A stretch of DNA of 64,000 bases from Liopterus haemorrhoidalis (GCA_963971575.1 OZ020622.1:15068879-15132878), one strand, 5' to 3'. Shown: positions 20,539 through 31,265, counted from the first letter of the stretch. Notes: a model not told the origin generated them from the letters alone. Made by a program: numbers and translations.

Positions 20539-21085
20539 CAGAGCCGCAGTAAGGGGGGGGCGGAGGGGGCGATGGCTCCTAGCGCACTAAGGAAAAGGGC
20601 GCTGACGAGCTTGACTAAGGGACGCCACATCGCGAAGGTCAGGACCTTTTTTTTCTCATCATTTGGATTTTGGGAGGTGAGGACCTTTTTTTTTCTCATC
20701 ACTTGGATTTTGGGAGGTGAAGACCTTTTTTTGTTTTGCTCATCATTTAGATTTTGGGAGGTGAGAACCTTATTTTTGCAACGGCGCCAAACAGGGCCGG
20801 CGCTAGGATTTGCGAGGCCATGTGCGAAACGATCCTGCTGTTCCGATCCAAGTGAGGAGCAAAAAAAAGGTCCTCACATCCATGCGCGGGGCCTGTTGTT
20901 CAGATCCAAGTGAGGAGCAAAAAAAAAGGTCCTCATCTCTAGGCGCGGGGCCTATTGTTGAACCGCGGGGCCTGCTGTTGACCGCGGGGCCATGTTCGGC
21001 CGCACATGCTGCACATGCCTCGCGCCGGCCCTGGCGCCAAAACACGGTTTTGCCCCTAGCGTAAGTTTTCCTTACTGCGGCTCTG
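20539..21085. mobile_element. CAGAGCCGC-type hAT MITE, TSD TTTGCAYG
   Basis: Termini are CAGAGCCGCAGTAAGG and CCTTACTGCGGCTCTG. The target duplication is TTTGCACG/TTTGCATG (20531-20538, 21086-21093), seven of eight bases, and M1 has TTTGCATG at the matching intact site. Tandem CATCA(C/T)TTGGATTTTGGG, then AGGTGAGGACC units lie inside. It contains a second MITE at 20792-21033. Confidence 0.9.
20792..21033. mobile_element. hAT MITE, 8-bp TSD GCGCCAAA, nested in another MITE
   Basis: Termini are CAGGGCCGGCGC and GCGCCGGCCCTG. The duplication GCGCCAAA (20784-20791, 21034-21041) is perfect. The body is unusually GC-rich for this window and contains two copies of CAAGTGAGGAGCAAAAAAAA followed by GGTCCTCA. 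Confidence 0.92.
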
Positions 21086-21203
21086 TTTGCATGCGTTCAA
21101 ACCAATTATCGAAACATTTTTTCCACCCTAAAGTTGGTATCTCAAAAATATGATTTTCGAAGGTTTTCAACAGTTCTTGAGGTGATGAAAATCGCTGTCC
21201 ATG

Positions 21204-22211
21204 CATTTTTAGGGTTTTGAAGGTATGACCAAAAAACCCTTATACCGACATTTTGTCGTCTGTCTGTCTGTTCGGTAAAAATTGTAGCCAAACGGCTAAA
21301 CCTAGAGAGTTGAAATTTGGCGTGCTTATACAACTCTTTGACCCGCATATAGGAAAAATACTAAAACATCTAAAAAATATATCCCCCTAAAAATATTAAC
21401 AAATATCTGCTCATCGAAAAAAAAATATTTTTTTAAAATTCTGAGTAGGGTATCAAGTGAAAGCCCTTAGTACATGGATTAACGATCTAAATTTTATTTT
21501 TGCAAAATAAATTATTTTGACGCGATTTTATCCAAAATTGTGCAAAATAAATTTTGTCCCATACCCTGTAACTCAGATGGTTTAAATTAAAAATTTGAAA
21601 ACATTTTAAGTAATGTACATTTGTGTGAACCGGAATAGTACAACAGGAATTTTTGATCAGATTATGTTTTCGGAAAATAACGCATTTTTTGTGTTTTTTG
21701 CTTGGCCATGTAAAATATTTAATAACTTATGTAACAAAGTAAACCTGCATGCTTTCATGGTGTAATAGTTAGCGCTCTCGCATTCTAATTTGCAAACTTT
21801 CCTTTTTTTTTACATTTTTATTTTGTTTAAATTATTTTTTCAAAATTCTAGTTATATTTGGGCAAATGTTGCATTTAATTATTAAAAGCGTAAATTTAAT
21901 AACCAGTGGAAATTGTTGAAATTGAATACACGAAATCAGAGGGGCGGAGTTATGACTTAAAACTATCAATGGAAGCCATAGGCGCAATTTTCAAAATCTT
22001 AATGAACATTTCTATATAAAAAAAATACTGTACATATTTACAAACCTAAATAATGGTATTAGGCATTCGAATTAAAATTAACAAAAAAAAATATATATTT
22101 TAACATCAAAATTGATTTGGCATCCCAAATAATCATCATTCACTTACCAAATACCTGCGAAACCCTGAAATGTGTGAAAATTCACTCTTCATATAATTTT
22201 TTTTTTTTTTT
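21204..22211 (+). mobile_element. Repeat D3 with tRNA-like cassette
   Basis: The left end CATTTTTAGGGTTTTGAAGG has hairpin partner AAAAAACCC and only three TCTG units. The body is intact from TAGCCAAACGGCTAAACC to CGGAAAATAACGCA. The cassette is at 21748-21802. The right body ends TACCTGCGAAACCCTGAAAT and GTGTGAAAATTCAC. It replaces the catalytic region of mariner M2. Confidence 0.8.
21748..21802 (+). ncRNA. tRNA-like cassette in D3 (Gln-like, CTA anticodon?)
   Basis: TTTCATGGTGTAATAGTTAG closely follows the start of animal tRNA-Gln (A box TGGTGTAATRG). A loop TTCTAAT would place CTA at the anticodon position. The sequence stops at GCAAACTTTCC with no T arm or B box, so the 3' third is deleted. 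Confidence 0.5.
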
Positions 22212-22236
22212 GAGCTTCGGTCATAATATGCGGAAT

Positions 22237-22620
22237 CTATCGGGAACAGATCTTTTTCACAATTAAATGTTCATGCAAAATCGAATGTATTGCAGTCTGC
22301 GATATGCCAAAGGATGCCTCTATCACACGGGAAGTCACATGCCGATCTTCTTCAATCATTTGGCGCACAGCATCGATGTTTTTTTGAATCACAACCGATT
22401 TTGGTCTACCTTCACGAGATCCATCACTGACGGACGCACGACTACAACGAAATTCTGCAAACCAATTGTAAACAGTCTTTTCTGGTGGTGCTTTATTACC
22501 AAAAGTTGAACGAAGCGAATCTATGCATTGTTGTTGAGTTACGCCTTTACTTTCGTAAAAAACATCCAACGAAAACCTTCACGAGTAATATCCATTTTTT
22601 CACAAACGTGTTTTTTTTTA
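22237..22620 (-). pseudogene. Mariner M2 transposase N-terminal remnant
   Basis: The minus strand encodes VTQQQCIDSLRSTFGNK, KTVYNWFAEF, SDGSREGRPKS, MIEEDRHVTSRVIEASFGIS and ILHEHL. This is the DNA-binding HTH half of a mariner transposase and is close to M1 residue by residue (M1 reads LTEQQCIDSLRSTFDNE). The reading frame runs from about 22569 with a further in-frame remnant (REGFRWMFF) upstream across a small frame change. All three catalytic Asp residues are gone with the deleted middle. Better-preserved motifs than in M1 show that the two copies decayed independently. Confidence 0.85.
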
Positions 22621-23008
22621 AACAACCTACTCAGTCAATTTATAAGCTGCCACTGATTTCACAATAACAAATGTTAAATTTGACGAATATAGTAATGACA
22701 CATTTCAATATTGCCATCTAGTGGTTGTTTGTAAAAACATAAAAGGTAACCCTCGTATAACAGAGGTTCCCCACATGTCTCCACATCGCTGGTTAGAACA
22801 CATCAGCTGATTCGGGGCTTGCCTGTAATTTTTAATCCCAAAAAGGTGTAACGAGACCAAAAAGTTTAAGAACCAATGATCTAAGACAGCGGTTCTCACA
22901 CTATGGTACGCGTACCGCTAGTGGTACGCAAACATCTAGTGGTGGTACGTAAACAAACACGACCATAAACCATTTATACGAATAAATGCCTTTATCAAGA
23001 AATGTCAA

Positions 23009-23557
23009 ATGATGCAAAGTAGTGTTTCAAATGAAAATCTGCAATCTTTTCCAAATTTGGTAAGTTTTGTGTTGGAGCACGAAATTAAATTTAAATTTGA
23101 GTTCATTAATAACATCAAACACCATTGTCAAATGCTTTCTGAAGCTTTTAAAAAATATTTCCAAGAAGATTATTCCGAAATGCTGTGGATAAGGAACCCA
23201 TTTATTTTTGAAGATATTCCACCAACCATCAGTAATAACGTTAAAGAATCGTTGATAGAACTATCTTGCGATGGAGGTTTGAAAGTTGAGTTTAGTGAAT
23301 CAAAACTTGATGAGTTTTGGTTTAAGGTTAAAACCGAATATCCCGAATTGTTCAGAAAAGCATTGTTGTTTTTGATGCCATTTTCAACAACCTATCTCTG
23401 CGAAACCATATTTTCTTCCATGGTGACCATAAAAAACAAATTTCGCAATAAATTAACATTCGACTCCGACTTGCGCTTAAAATTAAGTACAACGGAATCC
23501 AACCTCTTATCACTTATTTCAAGCTTGCAGCTTCATCCTTCTCACCAAACTTGGTAA
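23009..23557 (+). CDS. hAT transposase C-terminal fragment
   Basis: This 182-residue open frame covers the end of a hAT transposase of the kind annotated as SCAND3/ZBED5/GTF2IRD2-like in animals. Readable blocks are SFVLEHEIKFKFEFINNIKH, then CQMLSEAFKKYF, WIRNPF, LIELSCDGGLK, FWFKVKTEYPELFRKALLFL and FSTTYLCETIFSSMVTIKNK. The last block is the hAT dimerisation domain (the usual pattern is TYLCE..FS.M..IK...RN.L). Full proteins of this type are about 600 aa. The BED finger and the first catalytic residues are missing. The start is arbitrary, since ATG 23009 only opens the remnant. It retains a clean frame, so the truncation is probably not old. Confidence 0.8.
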   Translation: MMQSSVSNENLQSFPNLVSFVLEHEIKFKFEFINNIKHHCQMLSEAFKKYFQEDYSEMLWIRNPFIFEDIPPTISNNVKESLIELSCDGGLKVEFSESKLDEFWFKVKTEYPELFRKALLFLMPFSTTYLCETIFSSMVTIKNKFRNKLTFDSDLRLKLSTTESNLLSLISSLQLHPSHQTW

Positions 23558-23611
23558 GTGTATTATAATACAAAATATTAAAAAAATGTTGAATTAATTC
23601 TGTTTTGTCCA

Positions 23612-23763
23612 GCGATTTCCAAACTGGGAGGAACGTGTTCTTTTAGTAATATATTTTTTACCATTATAAATGTGTCTGTATTACTTTATAAAATATGGGA
23701 GAGAGGCGCCAAGATTTTTTTTTTTTTAAGGCGGCCTAGTAACCATTTATTTGGAAACCCTTT
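23612..23763. mobile_element. Possible small hAT MITE
   Basis: CAGCGATTTCCAAACTGGG is partly inverted against TTTGGAAACCCTTTG. There is no clear target duplication. Confidence 0.3.
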
Positions 23764-23782
23764 GAGATGTGAATTAGTTTGT

Positions 23783-25484
23783 TAGTACAGGAAATGAAGC
23801 TCAAAAAATGACAAAACCTCGCAATTTTTCCGTCCAGCATCGATTTGGATAAAAATTTGGAATTAGGCTCATTTCACCCTCTAGTTCATTTTCTACATTG
23901 TGCCGTTGTACGCTTTTTGTTTTTTAAGGGTAAAAACTACCCCTAATTGTAAAAAATTATAAAATAACATTTTAAACCTTAATATGGGTAAAATTTGGTT
24001 TGGATTAGCTAAATATGGATCGTTTTATGCTTTAGAATACAATTTCATAATGTTTCAACCCTTAAAAATCAACCCTTGTTGGATTAAAAATTGATTTCAT
24101 CTTGCATTGATTTGCACCAAAATTTGAAATTAGGTTCGTCTCACCCTCTACTTCAAATTTTATATCATGCTCATGGGCACTGTTTATTTTTTAAGGGTGA
24201 AAACTACCCCTAATTGTCAAAAATTATAAAATAACGTTGTAAACCTTAAGATGGGTAAAATTTGGTTTGGATTAGTTGAATAATAATTGTTTCATGCTTT
24301 AGAATACAATTTCTAATGTTTCAACCCTTAAAAACCCACCCTTGTTAGAGCTTGATATAAAAAAAAATCGCTCCGAACCGTGCTATTCGAATGTTTCGAA
24401 AAAAATATTATTGGTTTTTTAAACATAGCTCCTTCATTTTTAGTGATAGAAAGTTTTTTCAAAAACGATTTTGTAGGGCTTTTCAAGAGCTATAAGACTA
24501 TGTAAATTAAATTCCTTAAGATCCCTTAGTTTTTAAATGGGGTGAGTTTGAAGGGCTCGAATAAGGTGGTGTTCGCTTGTAAATAGAGGTTTTAAACGGC
24601 TATATCTCGCCAAATATTCAATCTACAGAAAATATATGCACAAGGAAATTTAAGTCATTAAAAAAGCTACAATTTAGTGCTCTATCATTTTTTTCGTATC
24701 TCCAGTAATTTCGGAGATATTTTGAAAAAAAAGGTGAAAAATACGAAATCGCAAAAAATCGTTTTTTCTTTAAACTCCAATTTTTCTAAAATTAGGCATT
24801 TTTAATTGGTCAAACTTCTTGGGTGTACTGAAAATACATATATGAAGAGATCCATAGAAGGGTGAGGATCAATTTTAATTAGGGGGGTAAATAGGGGGTT
24901 GTTTTCACTGATTTTTTCGTAGAAAAAAGTAGGTACCGACCTTATTTTGCTCATAAGTCGCTTAATTTTTATGCAAGAGACTTTTTTTTTTTTTGTTTGA
25001 AAGGTCTAATCAAATACTTTAAAAAAGATTCAATGAGTTTTCCTCGAAAAATGCAAATTTTTCATGTTATTTGACTTTGAATCTTTCAAATTATGAAAAA
25101 AAGCTACAATTTTGCTTTCTACAGTTTTTTTGATAAAATGCATATTTTTCGAGTTATTCGCAAAAAACTTTTTAAAAACATCGATTTTTTCGTCGAAAAA
25201 CTGTTACTTTCAACAGCGAATAACTCAAAAAATATTAATTTTACGAAGAAAACGTTAAGAACATTTTTTTCTTAGAATTACTTTTCCCATCGATTCCTAT
25301 AGTTAAAATGTAGTGAAAAATTTCCACCCCCGAGATGGGGTGGCAACCACCCCCAAGGTTTTAGCGTACACCGGCATGATGTAGAAAATGATCCTTGGGC
25401 TATTCCCTACCTTCTGTGAAAATTTCACGTAATTCCATGCTGGACGAAAAAATTGCGAGCCAAAATGCTTCATTTCCTATACTA
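23783..25484. mobile_element. 1.7-kb TIR element with internal tandem repeat
   Basis: Termini are TAGTACAGGAAATGAAGC and GCTTCATTTCCTATACTA. A second inverted block, CTCGCAATTTTTCCGTCCAG, is matched on the right by CTGGACGAAAAAATTGCGAG. Inside are two direct copies of a ~245-bp unit (about 23831-24070 and 24105-24345) marked by ACTACCCCTAATTGT and GGGTAAAATTTGGTTTGGAT. No transposase motif. The ORF at 25093-25275 is Lys/Phe-rich AT sequence. Superfamily unknown. Confidence 0.75.
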
Positions 25485-25639
25485 TGTATGTATGTACGAC
25501 CGATTTATTTTTTAGACAACATTGTCAAAATGTGACTAAGCCTCGATCTAGACCTGTCAATGGTACGCGACTGTTCAGTTATTCACATAAGTGGTACGCG
25601 AGTAAAAAAGTTTGACCTCTGGTCTACGATGTAGTATCT

Positions 25640-26310
25640 CTCGGTGAATACGAGTGATTGGGAGAAAGTGTAACGAATAACAACACAAAAAGAAATGTTA
25701 GTGATCGGAAAAAGCAACATTAACAGCGGACGGGGATGGAATAAATACAACTCACACACATTACCTACAAATTAAGCTCTGATTACAAACATTTTTGTCC
25801 GAATCAGAAAAGTGCCCCACCCACGTTTAAACACTGTAAAATATCTACGATTGAAAACAATGTTTTCGGATAAATCAGAAAATAAATTTGACATATCAAT
25901 TATAAAATTTTCTTTGTCTGTAACCTTAATATTTGAGATCAAAAGAAAAAAATGAAACATTGACAAGTGAAGGCTGTAATTTCCCCGATGATTTTTGATT
26001 ATTTTTGCGTGAAAACATATTTTATAAATTTATGTTTTAAAATATATTGGCAGTTGTGTAATTCATCAATTATACTGACTGAAAAAAGAACAATGTTTTA
26101 ACCATCTATTTCATGAATTATTAGTTTTTAATTTATAAAATATCATTTAGGTACAAACAGAAACAATGCATTCATGCAGGGAACAGTGTTGGGATTATTT
26201 AGATAAAATAATCTGAAAAAATATTTATAGTCCGTTCAAACGTTAAGGGTGTTTTACATTGTACTTTTCACTACACTATCAAACTTTTTTTTCTGAAGTA
26301 AAAAGTAACA
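25640..26310. other. No recognisable gene
   Basis: AT-rich. The ORF at 25772-25966 has no domain. No repeats were recognised. Confidence 0.3.
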
Positions 26311-26317
26311 GATATAA

Positions 26318-26483
26318 AGTCTGTTCCTTTGGTTTAGGCGGAACTAGATTTTTAATTCTAGTTACTTTAATCAATTGATTGAAACTTTTGATCATTTTGT
26401 GCAGGAAAAGCCAACAAATAGCTAATGACAACTTACAAAAATGAAAATGCCAGTTAGTTCCGCCTAATCGTTTGGAATAGACT
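26318..26483. mobile_element. Repeat B MITE, short form
   Basis: Termini AGTCTGTTCCTTTGGTTTAGG and CCTAATCGTTTGGAATAGACT are inverted. The next inner block GCGGAACTA is inverted against TAGTTCCGC. 166 bp, no ORF. Longer relatives lie at 41858-42260 and 49068-49463. Confidence 0.8.
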
Positions 26484-26633
26484 GCAGGCATTCAACATCT
26501 TCTGTCCTTTGTTACTATTTACTGCTAACATAACAATTTGAAGAAAAGTAATTTAAAAGTAATAAAAAAATTTAGATAAAAGTTTGGTTATAATAACCGA
26601 TTTATAAATATCATTATCACCTGAAATTTAAAA

Positions 26634-27770
26634 AAAAAAACTGTCAAAACCATTTCAAAGTATTTTAAAAAGTAACTAAACAAACACGACGGGATGCATA
26701 ATTCACCCCGATTGTAGAATCACCCCTTTAGGGATTGATTAGGATAAAATCCTGAAACAGTTTTTTCGGAATTTGCATTGGTAGTCTTTGTAAGCAAAAA
26801 CCAAGTAGATATCTTATTGGTCCTAAGAGATATTAAGGAATCCTTGAAATCACATGACACCCCTTTTCATCCTTTAGAGGTGAAATTTTAAAAAACTCTC
26901 AAAACCATTTCGATATATTTAAAAAAAACACCTATGTGCCAAAAAGTAATGTTGCAATTAAAAGAACAGAGGAAATACGACGGAATGTATAATTCACCCC
27001 GATTGTAGATCCACCCCTTTAGGGGTTGATTAGGACAAAATCCTGAAATAAGTTTTTCGATATTTCTATGGGTAATCTTTGTAAGCAATGAGCAAGTCCA
27101 TATCATATTGGTCCTAAGAGATATTAAAGAATCCTTGAAATCTCAATTCACCCCTTTTCAACCTTTAGGGGTGAAATTTTAAAAAACTGTCAAAACCATT
27201 TCGTGATATTTTAAAAAGACACTTATGTGCCAAAAAGTAATGTTGCAACTAAACGAACACAGGAAATATGACGGAATATATAATTCACCCCGATTGTAGA
27301 TCCATCCCTTTAAGGGTTGATTAGGACAAAATCCTGAAATTCGTTTTTGGATATTTGTACGGGTAATCTTTGTAAGCAAACAGTAAGTCGATATCTTATT
27401 GGTCCTAAGAGATATTAAGGAATTCTTGAAATCACAATTCACCCCTTTTCACCCATTAGGGGTGAAATTTTAAAAAACTGTCAAAACCATTTCGAGATAT
27501 TTTAAAAAGACTCTTATGTGCCAAAAAGTAATGTTGCAACTAAACGAACACAGGAAATATGACGGAATGTATAATACACCCCGATTGTAGATCCACCCCT
27601 TTAGGGGTTGATTAGGACAAAATCCTGCAATATGTTTTTCGATATTTGTATGGATAATCTTTGTAAGCAAAAAGCAAGTCGATATCTTATTGGTCCTAAG
27701 AGATATTAAGGAATTCGTGAAATCACATTTCAACCCTTTTCATCCAGTGAAATTTCGAAAAATCCCTTCT
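26634..27770 (-). repeat. 291-bp tandem satellite, four units, in-frame ORFs
   Basis: Equivalent points fall at 26641, 26896, 27187 and 27478: one 255-bp unit, then two exact 291-bp periods, and a last partial unit. Each unit carries CACCCCGATTGTAGAT, CACCCCTTTAGGGGTTGAT and TTATTGGTCCTAAGAGATAT. Because 291 is divisible by three, the minus strand keeps the same frame. Three units contain a similar ORF of 72-87 aa with FCPNQPLKGWIYNRGELYIP. No known domain, so coding is doubtful. Confidence 0.88.
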
Positions 27771-28486
27771 TAGTAGGTGCTTCCATGATGAAGGGAATAT
27801 ACTCTCCGAATTTCAAGTTTCTAGGCCCAAGGGTTGGGGCTGGGCGGTGATGAGTGAATGAGTCAGTCAGTCAGGACATTGCCTTTTATGTATACGGATT
27901 GCGCATACCCGTTCAAAAATTCAGTGCACGCCGCTGCAGATTATATAAAAATTGTTATTACCTGGAAATGGAAAATCTGGATTAAATTAATCCAGTAATG
28001 ATTTAGAGATGCATGTCGCTGCATCAAACTCATAAAATTGTTGCATTATTCAAACGATTGTCGTGCATAATTAGTGCATTACAGGTAGGTTCAATTATTC
28101 ATTCACACAACCAGAAAACTTTGCAGTTCACCAGAAAATATGGCAGTTTACGCCCGCCATATTTTATGATTCTGTTGTCGAAATCCTTTAGATAGATTAA
28201 TGTTAAAAGTTTACATAAAGGGAATTAGTTAATATTCATGATCTGTGTAAACTAACGTACGAAATAATAATGAAGGCAAAAATTATCATTTTAATAAAGA
28301 ACCGGGGATTATTTACCTGCCGTGTTACATAGGGCTCCTTCATCCTTGACACCTACTTTCAGACGACTCCAATCCTGGAATAAAGATAGTCAAGATCAGG
28401 AACTGGTCATATAGATTTTGAGATAAGGAAGACAAAACATCAAAAATAAATACGTAAAAAAAGTGTAGTTTAGAATAAAGAAACGA
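27771..28486. other. Satellite-adjacent tail and unclassified sequence
   Basis: AATTTCAAGTTTCTAGGCCC, then a GAGTCAGTCAGTCAGGACAT motif, follows the satellite. It looks like the end of a dispersed repeat that I cannot classify. The ORF at 28013-28195 has no domain. Confidence 0.35.
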
Positions 28487-28600
28487 TTATTTTCTATTCT
28501 ACTTGAAATTGAAGTATTTCCCTTATCATTTATATTACAGCAGAAATGTTCGTTACAGAAACCGTACGATGTACGAATACTCCAGCAAGTTTAAATATAA
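28487..28600 (+). mobile_element. Helitron-like 3' end fragment
   Basis: ACAGAAACCGTACGATGTACG followed by AATACTCCAGC is shared with 32985-33085 and 43865-43930. The CCGTACGAAGTACGG hairpin (best at 43900-43918) just before CTAG-T is the Helitron 3' signature. This copy has CAAG instead of CTAG. Confidence 0.45.
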
Positions 28601-29560
28601 AGCTACAAATTTTTAAAGTGTAATTCCCACGATTTACTAGAATGTCAGATAGAACCAAGGCTAATAGATTCTAGAGGTTGTGTCATATGGTCATGTGACC
28701 CGTGACGTCAGTGCCAGTCCTAGGAGTATTCGCGACTATAATTACCGAAACGGCGCCACTATCGCCTTGTGAACTTTTGACACGAAAAAGGATAGTCATC
28801 TGTCAACGTATGTAAACAGTATTGGTTTATAATCAATTTTTGGTCTAATTTACGTTTTCTTGCTGTATACAGTATATTTAAATTATAACCGAGTATTAAA
28901 AAAGTGTATAAATATATGTGAATCCATTTTATGATAAAATTTGCTGCTTGTAAATGAATATTTTCAGAGGTTATAATGTTGGTGCCGGCTTATACTCACA
29001 GAGAAAATAAAATGTTATACTTTGAACTTAAAACATTTATTTGAATACTTAATATCTACACATATCTCAAGAAATTTTATAGAAAGAGAACTTGTAATTT
29101 ATTTTACACAAGAAAACTGTCAAATATTTGCAAACTAACACAGTTATGGAACACACCCATGAAATAACAAGGGGTTTTAATTATATTAACAATAATTTAC
29201 ACAACATTAAACGATTTTCTTGCACATGTGAGACAGGGAAAATGAAAAATTCAACGTTAAAAACTTGTTTAAAATCATCGGAACAGTATAAATTCCCTTC
29301 AATAGAAACAAAATTTTAGAATCACTGATAATCTTTCAATCTAATATTCGAAGATGTTCTTCCTGTGATTGACTACCATACACACAACAAGGAGTATTTA
29401 ATCTTTTTTTCTTAAATTTATCACTTTATTCGCTGTAAAAATGGAGTGAGAATGAACAGAAACAATAAAACACATGGTGAACTAACTATTGGATACAACA
29501 ATGCCCGATGGCGGCGCTACGAGCGCTGTGAACAGCTGATTGAAACGAGTAATGTGAAAG
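28601..29560. other. Upstream region of the SWIM gene
   Basis: Contains GTGACGTCAG (a CRE-like TGACGTCA core) at about 28699 and GGCGGCGCTACGAGCGC near 29510. The ORF at 29128-29319 includes FSCTCETGK but no convincing domain. I see no TIRs that would make the region a transposon. Confidence 0.35.
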
Positions 29561-29599
29561 TTGTCCATATTTGTTTACATGTTAAATCATCGATTTGCA

Positions 29600-30179
29600 A
29601 TGGATAATAAACAGCTATCCTTATTAAATTATTTAATTTTTTTAAGTGCAACACCTTCTTCTAGGTGTGTAGTTGAAGGAGAAGAGTTGTTAAACGCCGG
29701 AAATCTTATGTTGTGCGGAATTTTGGACAAAAATGATGAGCATGTCGACATATGTGGGTTATGTTTACAAACAAGCAGTTTGAGAACACCACCTCACGAA
29801 GTCACTGGGAAATTAAAATTTAGTAATGATGTTGAAGTTTTAAATATGTCCTGCACATGTAAAGCAGGAACTACATGCAAACACATTTCAGCTATCCTAT
29901 TATTCTGTGCCAGGTGGTTAACAAACCAAAATGAAAGAAGCCAAGATCAGGGCATTGATTGATTATAATATTTGATTTTTCTTTTTTTTTTGTGTGGTTT
30001 CTGTTGGTTTTTCTTTTTGTTCCAGAAACAATATATTTAATATGGAAATATTAACCAGCACATATTTAAAATGCCTGTGGTCTACTTTTAAGAAACCTGT
30101 CTTACAACAGTATGAACCGAAACCTCTGTTAGAAACTCCTTGCCTAAATAAATTGATTAAAAACAAAAGCAGGCACTGA
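29600..30179 (+). CDS. SWIM zinc-finger protein, two exons
   Basis: Exon 1 runs 29600-29913 and exon 2 runs 30026-30179. The 112-bp intron begins CAG|GTGGTT, ends in a long T-rich tract and TTCCAG, and keeps the frame across an AGA codon. The 155-aa product (an alternative ATG is at 29579) has a SWIM motif, SCTCKAGTTCKH (C-x-C-x5-C-x-H), near residue 95. Then comes LTSTYLKCLWSTFKKPV and YEPKPLLETPC. In insects this combination is typical of the N-terminal half of proteins with SWIM plus a YqaJ-type exonuclease domain, but no nuclease is present here. The TGA at 30177 is followed in frame by 27 more plausible codons (LRTEFETACPNSALKLPG), so it may be a truncated or decayed copy. SWIM fingers bind DNA or protein; the role here is unknown. 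Confidence 0.55.
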
Positions 30180-30264
30180 AAGTTCAGTGAAAATGTATTA
30201 GAAAAGCTGCGTACAGAATTTGAGACCGCTTGCCCTAATTCTGCATTAAAATTACCCGGGTAGA

Positions 30265-31262
30265 TATTTAATTATGTTCGAGAAGGATTTTTATAATTTA
30301 GTGTTTGTTTTTTATTTAATTTGTTTAATAAATACTAGTTTGTTATTATCACTTCCACAGCACCAAATTTATTAACAGTTCACAAATTGTTTCTCATTTG
30401 GAAAATAGTGGAAGTAAATATTTTTGTTACTTCCTTTTCTAGAGTGACAGCCAAACACACACCAATTTGTGTTATAATAACTCATTATAACATAAAGTAA
30501 TATAAAAAAGAATAATAATTGCTATCAAAAGTTAATATAACAAACAAACTGCAACACTAACTTTTAAAAGCAATACAAACTACACGAGAAAACACATGTA
30601 AACCAGATGTAAACAATAAACTATTACTCGTTTCGCTAAGTTCAGTTATAGTCCGCTTGGCGTCAGTTCATAGCGCTGTTGAGCCCAATACGTAAACAAT
30701 GACAGTAACCTTTTTCGAAGTGTTCGCTTTTTTGCCGCTAGAGGGATACGGGTTAAGTTGAGTCACCAATATCGTAATACACATTATAAGCGTTTCACCT
30801 CACATTTATAGTAAAAATAACACGTAATTAAGAAAAACAATATTATTTTAAAAAATAATAATATTTTACAATGTTTTAGGATTACCAATTACATAAATAT
30901 ACATTGAAATATTGTTCCCTTAAAAGTAACTGTAAAAGAAAAACCTAAAATTAAATCGTAATTTGCATTTAGATTTAAATTGATTTAAGTAAGAATTATT
31001 TTTAATTTCCAGAAGCAGTTCATTTAATAATTTAATACCATTATTGAAAATATAATTTAATGTATGCTATTTTTTATGTGTTTTTTAATATTTACAAATA
31101 TTTTATATTTTGCTAATAAAATTTAAAAGTGATTAGTTTCCTAAGGCTGTAATTAGTTAATTAAAGGATACATGGATAGGTGGGCAAATAGAAACAAGAT
31201 AACATAATGAAAATTATTTTATTTTTTATGAAAAATACCGCAACAACAAAATGTATTTAAGT
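30265..31262. other. No recognisable gene
   Basis: AT-rich. AATAAA occurs near 30335, which could serve as a poly(A) signal for the upstream gene. TAGTCCGCTTGGCGTCAGTT and ATAGCGCTGTTGAGC near 30650-30690 are the only GC-rich points. Confidence 0.35.
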
Positions 31263-31265
31263 ATA

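Larger units (their letters stand above)
20431..22755 (-). mobile_element. Mariner M2, internally deleted, carrying nested insertions
   Basis: Left TIR CGAGGGCTACC follows TA (20429-20430). Right TIR GGTAACCCTCG precedes TA (22756-22757). Comparison with M1 shows that element sequence is confined to 20431-20538, 21086-21203 and 22212-22755. The rest is a CAGAGCCGC MITE and a D element. The catalytic core (M1 2037-2505) is missing and is replaced by D3. Confidence 0.88.
22887..25621 (+). mobile_element. hAT element remnant (ZBED/SCAND3-like)
   Basis: The left terminus is CAGCGGTTCTCACAC and the right terminus is GTTTGACCTCTG. Both are followed inward by repeated GTGGTACGC(G/A)A/C motifs. The flanks ATCTAAGA and GTCTACGA match at 6 of 8 bases. 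It keeps only the last part of the transposase gene (23009-23557) and hosts a 1.7-kb TIR element (23783-25484). Confidence 0.75.

Noticed and set aside
20449..20913. 154-aa ORF spanning the MITE nest
   Set aside because: Reads through GAGGACC minisatellite units and MITE ends; no domain and no codon signal.
22267..22509. Plus-strand ORF of 80 aa
   Set aside because: Antisense shadow of the M2 transposase N-terminus.
28740..30770. The SWIM region as a TIR transposon
   Set aside because: CGACTATAAT and AGCGGACTATAACT near the two ends are weakly similar, but no real inverted repeat or target duplication is visible.
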